This document shows positions 8,708 to 18,801 of a stretch of 64,000 nt of DNA, in pieces (the stretch's first letter is position 1; every line of letters starts with the position of its first letter). The position numbers were made by a program, and so were the translations under genes. The notes beneath the pieces were generated by a model that was not told the origin of the DNA, did not search any database, and saw only the letters and a program-made list of their open reading frames with translations. The DNA comes from Thecaphora thlaspeos (lineage: Eukaryota > Basidiomycota > Ustilaginomycetes > Urocystidales > Glomosporiaceae): contig UWYS01000009.1 of NCBI GenBank assembly GCA_900291925.1, positions 124,001-188,000 on the forward strand, read 5' to 3'.

Positions 8708-11086
8708 ATGGTTCTGCGTCTCCAGACCGAACACGGCGATTCCCGTCGCTCGGTCCGCCAGGACTCGAGCTCGAGCAGCTTCGAGGACGACAACAAGGTC
8801 GGCGGCAGCTGGATCGACGATTCCACCTCCAGCCAACGCCTCGCCGCCACGACATCGTCCAGCTCCATCAAGCCCAGCCAGGGCAGCAGCGACTGCCGCG
8901 GAAGCGCCTCGCAGAGTGAGCATCCCCCCTCCGACAACCCTCACGCTATCCGCGTCCGGGTCAAGCAAGGCGCCAAAAAGGTCGAAAAGATCCAGCGCAT
9001 CGGCCTGCTCCGAGGCTCGTTCTACCTCGATCCGGCTGACACGTCGGAGCGCGAGGAACTCACCACCGTTATCGGCATCCAGGACGACGCCCTCTACCGC
9101 GCCTATCTCCCAAGGCCCGTAGCCGCTCTGCGCAGCCTCATCGTTGCCGTCCTCCGCAAGGAGGGCCCCTACATGGCCCGCCACCAGGCTTTTATCCGAC
9201 GACCCTGGCTCGACCGCTATTTTGTCAACACCTCGCTACTAGGGACCCACTCGTTCTTCCTCATCTTCCTCCCCACCGCCTTCTGGCTCGGCAACGCCAA
9301 GTTTGCGCGCGGCCTCGTCAACGTCCTGGCGCTCGGCGTCTACCTCTCGTCGGCGCTCAAGGACCTCTTTTGCATCCCGCGCCCCTATTCGCCCCCCGTG
9401 ACCCACCTCACCATCGGGACACACCACCTTGAATACGGCTTCCCCTCGACCCACTCGACCAACAGCGTCAGCATCGCCTTCTACCTCTACCTCTGGGTCA
9501 TCGCCTTCCGCCAGATGCCCCTCGTCGCCGCAGAGCACGGGCTCGCCGAAGTGTTTGACAGCGTGTGGTGGGAGGTTGGCCTCCTCTTCTACGCGGCCAG
9601 CGTCGTCTACGGGCGCATCTACGCGGGGATGCACTCGGTCATCGACTGCGTCGTCGGCTCGTCGCTCGGCGCCTGGATCAGCTGGATGCAGTGGCGCTAC
9701 TTTGACCACATGGAACGCTTCCTCGAGCTCGACAGCTGGGTCGTCCCGCTGATCGTGGTCCCGCTGGGCCTGCTGATGGTCTCGGTCCACCCGCAGCCGA
9801 TGGAGGACTGCCCCTGCTTCGAAGACGCCATCGCCTTTGTCGCCGTCGCGATGGGCACGACGCTGGGCAAGTGGTTTGGCGTGAAATTTGGCCTCCAGTT
9901 GGCCCAGGACGACCCGCTGCACCCGATCAGCGCCGCCAAGCGAGCGCTGCTGAATGCTGAGCGTCTGTTGCCGTCCAAGTCGGCGATAGCCAACAAGGTG
10001 GTGGTGCCGGCGCTCGAGGCGGTCCGGCAGCCCGTCGAGGCGTGGTCGGTGGGGCCCGATGGTGCGCGCGTGGTTAAGGCGGTGCTGATCGTCATCGTCG
10101 GCGTCTTCAACATCCTTCTGCTGCGGGTCGTCTTAAAGACGTTCTGCATGGTGGTGCTGCCGCCCGTCTTTCGATTCTTTTCCGAGTCGGTAGGCTTCTC
10201 GCTGCCGCGACGTCACTATACGCCGGCGAGCGACTACAACAAGATCCCGCTGGCCGACCTGACGGCGGTCCCCTCGGTGATCGATCTGCCGTCATCGATC
10301 ATTGTGACCGACGAGCACGGGATGTCGTCAAACGTCGGCCGTTCTGGCGAGGCGAACGGGCTCTCTTCGTCATCCTCTCTCGGCGCTGGTCAGGGGGGAA
10401 AGGACGCTGGACTGCGGAACAGGCTGTCGGTGCAGCCTTCGCCGCGCATCCCTGGCCAGGCCAGCCCGACGTCGTCGCTGTTCAACGCATCGCCGCTCGC
10501 GTCGCCCGTCCCCTCGAGGACGCCTAGCCCGGCCATGGGCCAGAAGAGCGGCGTCGCTGGTCTATCCGCCGCGCTCGGCAAGAAGCCGGGCAAGCGGATT
10601 CAGTTCAGCATCGGCGGTCCCGGCGATGGCGACGGCGACGGCGACGAGAGCGGTGGCGCGACGGATCTGCCAGTGCCGCTGACGCAGTCGCAGGCGCACC
10701 CCAACTTTGTAGCGCCGGACGAGAGGGCGGCGCGTCAGCTGGCGAGCAAGATCGAGGGCGTGCCGGTCGCCAAGGTGCGGGAGGATGTCAAGCACTACGA
10801 CGCCGAAGGTGAGTAGCCGGTTGACAGAGCGATGGGGTCCCTGTGGAGTGGTTTGGCGCTACGATGGCGCGGCCCGGCACAGGCCGACCGACGGCATGGA
10901 CGCTCGTTGCATGCTAAACTAACGCTGGAATCGTACCACGTCTCTGTCCCCTCTGGGCCGGCTGCAACGGCGCTCTCTCTCTCACGCACAGTGCTGACTA
11001 AGGTGATTGTCTACAGCGCGATAGGCTTTGCGGCGTCGAGCTTGATTCCGGCGCTGTTTGAAGTGGTGGGCCTCTCGTCGCCCTAG
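8708..11086 (+). CDS. LCB3: Long-chain-base-1-phosphate phosphatase (Lcb3/Ysr2), PAP2 family
   Basis: Two exons (8708..10808 and 10992..11086; donor GTGAGT, phase 1) give 731 residues. It removes phosphate from dihydrosphingosine/phytosphingosine 1-phosphate in the ER membrane, feeding bases to ceramide synthase. All three lipid-phosphatase motifs are present: C1 KDLFCIPRP from about residue 218, C2 PSTHS at about 246, and C3 YGRIYAGMHSVID with its His at about 309. Several hydrophobic helices surround and follow them. The N-terminal 80 residues are Ser-rich. Residues about 500-695 form a Ser/Pro/Gly-rich, probably cytosolic stretch. If the intron is not removed, the frame stops after 702 residues. 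Splicing adds a final hydrophobic segment (VIVYSAIGFAASSLIPALFE), so the last membrane helix depends on splicing. The yeast enzyme is about 410 residues, so this one is unusually long at the C-terminus. Confidence 0.92.
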
Positions 11087-12024
11087 CCAGACGAGCGCTG
11101 TGCTTTGTCTCTCAGTCTCTATCGATGTGCAAGAGTGTGTTGTGTTGTTGGTCAGGCTATGTTGCGGCGCTCTGCTGCCGCCCTGTGTACTGTAGAGCAC
11201 AGCCATGCAGTGGCAGTCGGCAGAGTCGACACTCTGACGGGCCCGTCCACGTACAGCGTGCCCGCCGGTGAGCGGCCCCCACTTCTGTGCGTCGTTTGCG
11301 CGTCTTCATGCAATACAAAGGCCGTCTGCCCCACGTCGGAGTGCGCGACAGCTCACCCAGCGATGCCGTCTTCGGAACGTCCACAATAGAAATATGCCAG
11401 GGCTGTTGTACGTATGTAGGAGCGCCGCATCGTCCAGCGGAGAAAAGCCGTTCGTTCGCAGCGCTGTCGCTGCCTTCTCTAGCACCGAGCGCGAGACGAC
11501 TTGGCGTCGCCGTACTTACATACGACTTCCCTACGTTGGCCTTGGTTTGCCGAGATGGGCTAGCCTACCTGCCTTTGGCTCCATCGAGATGCCGAACAGG
11601 CGAGTGCAACGGGAGATGACATCGTCTTGCGGCGAGCCAACTAGCAGATGGGCAAAGCTCAGCTTGGCCTGAGATAACGTACCAAGTAGGAAAGACAGGA
11701 TCAGCTCAGAACGGCCGGTCGATGACACCGCTCGCTGTGGCTGACACCCTCGCTTCGAGCCGAGACAATCTTGGATATCTGAGGCAAGGGGGGTGGGAAG
11801 GGGTGGGCGGGCCACCGCTTCGTCGTGGCTTGCGTCGAGTTGGAGCTCCCACTATTAGTCTCTTGTATAAAGATAGATGTAAGGCGATTGCTTAACCGGC
11901 CTTCCTCCCCTCTCCCCTCTCCCCTCTCTCACCCTACCTATCCTCCCCCATCCGACCCCTCCTTCGCCCACCTCTGCTCGACACAGGGCAACGCTCCGGT
12001 CGGACCCCCATATATCCACCCGCG
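11087..12024. promoter_or_regulatory. Intergenic with TATA-type promoter of the P450 gene
   Basis: 938 bases without a supportable gene. TATAAAGA at 11866-11873 lies about 155 bp before the P450 start codon and is followed by a CT-rich tract (11900-11930), the usual fungal promoter/5' UTR pattern. The rest holds only short open frames without recognisable domains. Confidence 0.45.
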
Positions 12025-13662
12025 ATGCTCTCGCTCTCCACCAGTACCAGCGCCCTCTCGCCGTACCTTTGGGCAGCCCTGGCCGTTTCGGTCGCCCTGC
12101 TGCTCGACGTACTCTTTCGCGGTCCCTCAGATCTCTACCGACGCAGCTCCAAGATCGGTGTATATCGCGCCTTTCTCTCCGGTCTCGGTCCTATCGACCT
12201 CTTTGAGAAGCGCAACACTTTCCTTCGTTCCGTCTTTGGCAACCCAGAGTGCTTCACCTCGGCCCCGCCATCCCATCCCGCCACGCGCTTCAACGCCCGC
12301 AATCATGTCCTCACCATCACCGCCAACCCGGAGGATCGCAAGACGTTCTTCAACGATCGATCGCTCGACTTTGAAAAGGGCTACGAGACGCTCTTCGCCG
12401 GCATCCCGGACGTCCCGCAGTGGTTGAAGGGCGTCAAGAAGGAGGAACCAGTCGCAGTCGAGGGAGCAGAGGACGGTGCGACGGGCATGGGCGTCTTCAA
12501 CTACAACCTCAAGGCGGCCCTCAACGCGGACCGCCTCAATGCGACGCTCCTCACCATGTTACGCTACTCTCTCGAGTCGTTCCGATCGCTGCCCGCCAGC
12601 AACGGCCAGATCGACTGCCACGACACCATCTACAGCCTCATCTTCCGCCTCTCGCTCGTCGGCGTCGGTCTCAACGAACAGCACCGCGACGTCGAATCGG
12701 TCCGACGGATCGAGGAGCCCTTCTGGTCGTTTGCCGACAATGCCGGCTACTTCCAGACGTTGTTCCCGCTCCTCTTTACGCCCTCGACGATCCGAAAGTG
12801 GAAGGGGACCATCAGCATGGCCACCAACATCAGCCAGCTCGTCGATGCGCGCAAAAAGTCGGGCAAGCGCGAAGACGACTACCCGCAAGTGCTCATTGAC
12901 CGCGGCGTCTCGACCAAGGAGATTGTTGAGTTTGTCATGGGATCGCTCTTTGCCGCCATCGTCAACACGACCGGCGTGACGTCCTACTCGCTCATCTACA
13001 TGTCGGCCTTTCCCGAGTGTCAGCAGAAGCTGCGCGACGAGCTCGACATCGTCCTGCGCGCCCAGGCCGAGGAGCGCGGAGACGACTACGACACGCTGTC
13101 GCTGCAGGAGAAGCTGGAGCGCGTCCCGATCGAGGTGTGGGAAGAGTCGTTCCCCTACCACGAGGCGGTGCAGAGGGAGACGATGCGTCTGCTGCTCAAC
13201 TCTGTCGTGCTGCGACGCAAGGTCAACCGACGCGGCACCAAGCAGACGCGTCCAACGACGCTGTCAGGCGAAGAGATTGAAAACGAAGACTTTGTCGGCT
13301 ACTGGCTCTCGAGCGTCCACTACAACGACGCCATCTACAGCGATCCGCACCGTTTCGATCCTGACAGGTGGGCTAAGGGAGAAGGCAAGGGGGAAGGCGA
13401 CTTCCTAGCATGGGGCAGCGGACTGCACCCGTGTCTCGGCATGCGATTCGCCAAGCTCGAGATCCGAGTCGCCATGGCGGCCTTCTTCCTCTCCTTCCCC
13501 GCCGTCGAGGCCGTCAACGGAAGCGGAGAGAAGTACACCATCCAAACGGTGCCTAGACCCGATATCGATAGCGAACACAGGAGGTTGCCACAGAAACCCG
13601 TCTTCCTCGCGTACAAGGAAAACCTAGCGGCCAAGGAGACGGCGAAGGTGACGGCCATGTAG
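12025..13662 (+). CDS. Cytochrome P450 monooxygenase, family not assigned
   Basis: An intronless gene of 545 residues. An N-terminal hydrophobic anchor (residues about 10-30, LSPYLWAALAVSVALLLDVL) predicts an ER-bound enzyme. The haem loop is FLAWGSGLHPCLGMRFAKLE, with the axial Cys and both Gly but Trp where the consensus FxxGxxxCxG has Phe. The K-helix ExxR is ETMR (in AVQRETMRLLL), and the PERF-like region reads DPHRFDPDRW. The I helix reads SLFAAIVNTTGVTSY, with Asn where most P450s have the Asp/Glu of AGx(D/E)T. Family knowledge: an Asn-Thr at this place occurs in CYP7/CYP8-type enzymes and some fungal P450s and can mean atypical oxygen chemistry. No sterol (CYP51/CYP61) signature is seen and no biosynthetic cluster surrounds it, so the substrate is unknown. 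Confidence 0.88.
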   Translation: MLSLSTSTSALSPYLWAALAVSVALLLDVLFRGPSDLYRRSSKIGVYRAFLSGLGPIDLFEKRNTFLRSVFGNPECFTSAPPSHPATRFNARNHVLTITANPEDRKTFFNDRSLDFEKGYETLFAGIPDVPQWLKGVKKEEPVAVEGAEDGATGMGVFNYNLKAALNADRLNATLLTMLRYSLESFRSLPASNGQIDCHDTIYSLIFRLSLVGVGLNEQHRDVESVRRIEEPFWSFADNAGYFQTLFPLLFTPSTIRKWKGTISMATNISQLVDARKKSGKREDDYPQVLIDRGVSTKEIVEFVMGSLFAAIVNTTGVTSYSLIYMSAFPECQQKLRDELDIVLRAQAEERGDDYDTLSLQEKLERVPIEVWEESFPYHEAVQRETMRLLLNSVVLRRKVNRRGTKQTRPTTLSGEEIENEDFVGYWLSSVHYNDAIYSDPHRFDPDRWAKGEGKGEGDFLAWGSGLHPCLGMRFAKLEIRVAMAAFFLSFPAVEAVNGSGEKYTIQTVPRPDIDSEHRRLPQKPVFLAYKENLAAKETAKVTAM

Positions 13663-14235
13663 CAGCGCAGCACTCTCTTATAATCAGGCACCATCGACTC
13701 GTCGTCCATCGCACTTCACCTGTTATCATTTATCTCGGAATGTCGTTCCGCCTCTATCCATCTTCTAGTCGATCACTTGGTCCGTCCTCGGATCACCAAA
13801 ACTGAACACCACACTCCAGCTACCTGGCATCACGATCCCATCTTGACGCCCGCAAAGGTAGTGCAGCCCAATCGTAGTCGATGTCCGTGCCGGGCAGCTC
13901 TGATGTCGACGACACCAAAGCCAAGCGACTGCTGCGTTTCGACACGGAACGGAGAATGCATTTATATTTCGCACCAACGAGACCAAACAGCAATGGACGG
14001 GATCGAGACGACGACAACGACAGAACAGACGAAAAGGAATAAGAAGAGGGGAGAGGAAGGCAAGGTGGAAAGAGGAAGCATGGCCAGTTGACGCCTGCAA
14101 GCGCAGGCCCAAAGGTAGCGAAAGAATTTGAATGGTAGGTAGGAGGGGTCGAGGAAGAGAAAAAGAACGATAGCGGAGTATGTGTAGGCGACTGTCGAAT
14201 CTTTCAGAAGGCTGATGGCCGCGCGCGCGCGCACC
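13663..14235. other. Intergenic between convergent P450 and epsin genes
   Basis: 573 bases, presumably the two 3' untranslated regions. No domain-bearing frame is visible. An alternating GC run (14220-14232) abuts the epsin stop codon. Confidence 0.6.
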
Positions 14236-14624
14236 TCAGACGTGGAAGAAAGGGTTGTTGTCCGAGCCAGTTTGACCCTGCTGGCCCTGCTGCTGCTGCT
14301 GCTGGCCGCCAAAAGCCTGTTGGCCAAAGAGCGAGGCGCCGTTCATGTTCATGCCGGTCCTCTGGGCCTGCATCTGGGCCAGCCTGGCCGCGTTGGGGCC
14401 CATGCGGACGTCGCCCGTGTTTCCAAACGTGTCCATGCCCTCTCCGCTGGCCAGCAGACGGTTGAGCTCGGCGTGCTTGTCGTCTCCGGCCGCCTTGACG
14501 CGCGGAGGACCCTGAGGCTGCTGCTGCTGCAGCTGCGGCTGCGGGGCGGCGGCCTGTTGGGGCTGCGGAGAGGGGACAGGATCGGCCGAAAAGAGATCGC
14601 CGACGGGGACGTTGTGCTGTTGTG

Positions 14625-14659
<35 letters not shown>

Positions 14660-16068
14660 GAGCTCTGGAGCCAGGGGTTGTTGGAGCCGAAACTCGTCTG
14701 CTGCGGCATGATGGGCTGCTGCTGCTGCTGCTGCTGTGTCATCATCTGCTGGTACTGCTGCGCCGCCTGCTGGAGCTCGAGCTGGCGCTGGTACTCTGCC
14801 TGCTGCTGCTGGAGGTACTGCTGCTGCATCATTTCCTGCTGCTGCAGCTGGTTCTGCAGGAAGGGGTTGTAGCCCGTCGCCTGCGCCTGCATGTACGGGT
14901 TGAACGACGTGTACTGCGGCTGGACGCCGTACGGGTTCTGGCCGCCGCTCGTGTCGACGAGCGGGTTGCCGAAGAAGTCGACGGCCTGCTGCTGCTGCTG
15001 GTTGGCGTACGCGTTGGGCCCGTCGAGGTTGATCGAGTCGTCAAAGAGGGTGTTCTGGTTCTGCTGCTCGAGCTGCCGAATCCGCTCCTCCTCTTCGCGC
15101 TTCGAGATGGCCAGCGCTTTTTGGAGCTCCTCTTCATCCTTGGCCTCGGCGCAGATCTTGTCCTGCTCCTCCCTCGCCATCCTCTTGGACTCCTCAATGG
15201 CCCGCTTCAGCTCATCGTCCTCGTTGCCGTTGTTCTGTCTCCTGCGGCTGCGGTTGCGATCCTCCTCCCTGCGCCGCCTCCTCATGTCGTCGTCGTCGTC
15301 TTCGTGGCCCGACATCCTGTTGCACATCGTGGCGCGTGACCTTCTCTCCTCCCTGAGCCGCGTCTCGTCCTGAAGCAGGTTGGTGATGTCCTTGGCCTTT
15401 TGTCGCACTGGCAAGGTGGAGCGGGGGCGGTGGCAAAGGACATAATCGGAAGCGTGCGGGATGTCAGTGACAGGGTTCTAGCATATCGCTCCTGCGCCTG
15501 CTTGCCCATCGCGGCCGTCGCGGCCGTCGCGGCCCCCGCCGCGGCACTCACCATTGGCGCCCTGGTCCTTGCCGTACTCGTCAATGTACTGGAACTCCTT
15601 GAGCGTCTTGACGACGTAGATGTTGTCACGGAAGTAGATCACAACATTCTCGGAGCCAGCGTGAAGGAGGTAGTCGAGCAGCGTGAGTGACTTGAAGACG
15701 TGCCTCCAGTTCTTGCCCTTGTCGTTGAGGCGTTTATCGAGGATCTCCATCATCTCCACGAACTCGTTCCTGGCGACGTCGTTGGCGGCGGCAGCGGTTG
15801 GCGCGAGGTAGGTCCGTGATCAGCTTCGTGCCCCCTGACAGGAGCGCATGGACCTGAAAGCTGGATGTCGTTGACATGCAGCGGATCGCCCGGTCGGCGC
15901 TACTCACTGGTTGTAGCTGAGCTGCGCCAGTTCGTTCATCTGAGTGCCGCTGGGGCCCCAGGGGTCGTTGGATGTCGCATCGCGCACCTTGACCTGGACC
16001 TCAGAGTAGCCCTTGATGTAGTTCTTGCCGACGCGCACGGCCGACTTGGACATGTTCTGGATCGACAT
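14236..16068 (-). CDS. ENT1: Epsin (ENTH domain endocytic adaptor)
   Basis: Three exons (15908..16068, 15552..15769, 14236..15407) give 516 residues. It binds PI(4,5)P2 and bends membrane at clathrin-coated sites. Residues 1-145 form the ENTH domain: KNYIKGYSEVQVKVRDATSN, DPWGPSGTQMNELAQLSYNQ, then DKRLNDKGKNWRHVFKSLTL and LHAGSENVVIYFRDNIYVVK. Two ubiquitin-interacting motifs follow (DDELKRAIEESKRMAREE and EEELQKALAISKREEEE). The C-terminal half is very Gln-rich and has EH-domain ligands (NPF in YNPFLQ, NPW, and a terminal NNPFFHV). Both introns have GTGAGT donors and split conserved ENTH sequence, and the joins restore it exactly. A CAG tract encodes polyglutamine. S. cerevisiae has two paralogues (Ent1/Ent2); the symbol follows the first. 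Confidence 0.95.
14628..14660 (-). repeat. CAG (polyglutamine) triplet tract within the epsin gene
   Basis: Pure CTG triplets on the plus strand read as CAG on the coding strand and give a run of 11 or so Gln in the epsin tail. Further interrupted CAG clusters lie at about 14280-14310, 14715-14740 and 14800-14830. Confidence 0.9.
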
Positions 16069-17203
16069 GGTGGGCAAATGTGGCTATAGAGAGAAGATGG
16101 AGACTGACGGGTGGGTGGACGGCCGTGGGAGGGGCGGAGAGCGGGAGGATGCGGAGAAATTGGATGTTCCGGCTGTTGTGCAGCAGTGGTTTGGAACCGG
16201 GGCCGGAGTGTAGCTTGGCTTAGGGTGTCTGTCCTAGAACCGCTGGGTTTCCTGACGCGCGGTCGGATGCAGATGATAAGGCGAGCAGCGATCCTGGGTT
16301 GTCCTGCTAAGACGCGGTGGGTGACAGAGCCACAGAGCGTTGCGAAGCGAGCGCGGTGACAAGACGGAATAAGGGTTCGTGTGAGCGCGCGCGGAGAAGG
16401 TTGTCGATGCGTAGATGGCGGTGCGCTCGGTGGGTTGGTGGAAGTGGTGGAGATGCAGGATCCGACTCTGGCCGGAAACGAGAGGCTGACAGTTGAGATA
16501 TGCGCTAGAGGCTCGGTTGTAGCAGCTACGTGGAATCCGGGAGTGCGAGATAGAGGCGGATGGTGGCGATGGGAGCAAAGGGAACGACGAGGACGGGGGG
16601 GGGTGCAGGGATGTGGTGGATCTGAAGGTCGTGGAGGATGAGGTCGCGAACAGCGGCCGAGCGCCGGGCGATGACGCCGGCCTTGGCGCTGGCGGCCCTC
16701 TGTGTCTGGCGGCGCTGAGTGTGTGCACGATCCTGCCACAAGGAGGCCGCCCCGGCCCGCCTGGCCCCGACCCTGGCCCTGATCCCTCTTTCCCTGGTCG
16801 AAAATCAGGCCGAAATTCAAAGCTCCAGCCTGGCCCGTTCGTGGCCCGCCGTGGCGTCGACCGGCAGGCCCCTTTCTCGTGCCCCGCTTTCTGCACCGCC
16901 TCAACGGCCTCTCTAGGCTATCTCCCTTCCCCGATGGACGTGCAGACCCTCCCATTCATCTCTTGTGGCGGTGGTTCGGCCACGTCGCAGTCACGTCCGC
17001 TTACAAGAACATCGAGATCGTGGTATTCGGTGAATGGCGCGGCGGCGGGCGAGGCATACACCTCGTATCGCCCAACTAACTACAAGGCATGGCACGTGAA
17101 GGGGGTGGTTGAAACTCGAGAGGCTCGCTTTAGCTGCGGGTCAGCCTCCGCCAAGGGGGACAGAGCACAGCACGCTCCTCAGCACGGCGGTCTCACACGC
17201 CGC
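16069..17203. other. Intergenic upstream of epsin, downstream of the septin
   Basis: 1135 bases between two minus-strand genes. They should hold the epsin promoter and the septin 3' UTR. I read both strands and found no supportable gene: the longest frames are Arg/Pro/Ser-rich without domains. Confidence 0.5.
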
Positions 17204-18801
17204 TTATCGCCTCTGCGAGCCGCGTCCGTATCCGTTCTGCATGGCATCGCTGCAGGCCGCGAAACAGACGACGACGCAACACACGCGGGGCGAGAGGAGA
17301 GGGAAGGGGTCAGCTTAGTCTGTCACGCCAGTCGGAGAGCCAAGGAGGTAGCAGCTGTAGTCACATCGCCACTCACAGCTCGGCCTCGAGTCCCTTGATC
17401 GATCCGTGCGCCGTCTCGAGATCCTTGTTAAGTCGGTCTCGCTCGGCAATGAGCTGTCGATCGGAAAGATTGGTGGCAAAGGCAATTAAGTTAGCGTCAT
17501 CGCCAAGCTCCCCCCTTCCGATACTGTTCGATATAGTGCGAGGGTCGCTACTCACGTGCTGCTCCCATTGCCTGAAGCGGGCTTCCTCGAGCTTGACCTG
17601 CTCGGTGAACCGCTTCCTCAGCAGCTCCTCCTCCTCCTTGAACTTGGGGTTGTCGAGCTTCTTGACCTTGGGCTCGCCAAACTTGCGCGTCTCCATCTGC
17701 GCCTGTCGGTAGTTTTCGTAGTGCGTCTCCTCGGTCGTCGAGATCAGGTCGAGCATGTGTGTTCGGATCAGCAGCGAGCGCAGCTTCTTAAAATCGCAGT
17801 GCTCCTCGTTCTCGACTGCGGAGAGGTTGCGTGAGGGTCAGCAGGGACGGAAGCGATCAGTGCATTGTCAGCGGATGTCTTGCCTCCCTCCTTGGCTCGC
17901 CGCCATCCTTGCCTCGACGTCCTGGGACTTACCCTCGGCCACTCCCCAGAGGTAGTCGCGGCCCTTGACGGTTCGACCGTCGGCAGTCTGGACGTCTTCG
18001 GTGCTTCCGATGATCGAGTAGGGCATGGCGCCCATCAGCGTCTTGGCGTGCTCGGCGCTGGCCTCGTCGTCAGCCTCGATCGGAGGGTTGTAGATGTTGA
18101 TGCCCTGGGTTTTGATGACCTCGCGAATCTGCGTGTCATACGAGGAAGAACAGGGATTTGGTCACACAGGATTGGTCAATATCGTCGTGCGTCAAAGACG
18201 GCAACGTTTGGACACGGCGAGGCGCCTCCGCCCGACTCACCCTCTGCTTGAACACGGCCAGGTCGTTCTGGGTTAGCGTGTCAGCCTTGGCGATGACAGG
18301 GATGAGGTTGACGCGTGTGCCGAGCCTCTTCATTGTCTCGATGTCGAGGGGCTTGAGGGTGTGTCCGGTGGGGCGGATGAAGTAGAGGCAGGCGTGGACG
18401 CGGAGGTCGGTCTTCTCCGTCCTCTCGGGCTGCTGCTCCTGTCGCATGTAGAGCTCGTGCTGGTCGTCGATGAAGTCGACGATAGGCGTCCAGCTGTCGC
18501 GGTTGTTGACGTAGTCGCCGAAGCCGGGCGTGTCGATGACGGTGAGCTTGACCTTGAACTGCTTCTCCTCGAGCTCGGCCTTGATGATGTCGATCTCGAC
18601 CGTCTTGTCGAGCTGCTTGATGTGGCGCTTGGTGTGGTCCTTGCCGCTGGCGAGCTCGGTGCTGAAGAGTGTGTTGATCAGCGTCGTCTTTCCGACGCCG
18701 CTCTCCCCGACGACCATCAGGGTGAAGTGGCCGCCGGCCTTTGCGACGATCTTGTGCCTCTGGTTGGGCAGGTTGGCGATTCCGATTCCATTGGCGGCCA
18801 T
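17204..18801 (-). CDS. CDC12: Septin, Cdc12 group
   Basis: Five exons (18241..18801, 17933..18128, 17556..17815, 17377..17453, 17204..17249) give 379 residues. It is a GTP-binding filament subunit of the septin ring and cortex, acting in cytokinesis and polar growth. It begins [18 protein letters not shown], typical of Cdc12. The P-loop GESGVGKT is at residues 32-39, the switch is [15 protein letters not shown], and the specificity motif is AKADTL. The conserved end of the G domain ([37 protein letters not shown]) falls across exons 2 and 3. A coiled coil follows. If exon 4 is read through, it stops at once; the GTGAGT there and the AG at 17250 instead join LEAEL to [14 protein letters not shown] in phase. 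That last 46-nt exon is therefore deduced rather than certain. Confidence 0.92.

Noticed and set aside
14215..15339. A Leu-rich 374-codon plus-strand frame that looks like a membrane protein
   Set aside because: The Leu runs are CTG repeats complementary to the CAG repeats of the epsin polyglutamine tail.
16613..17398. A 261-codon plus-strand frame between epsin and septin
   Set aside because: It overlaps the deduced last septin exons and has no domain or plausible start context.
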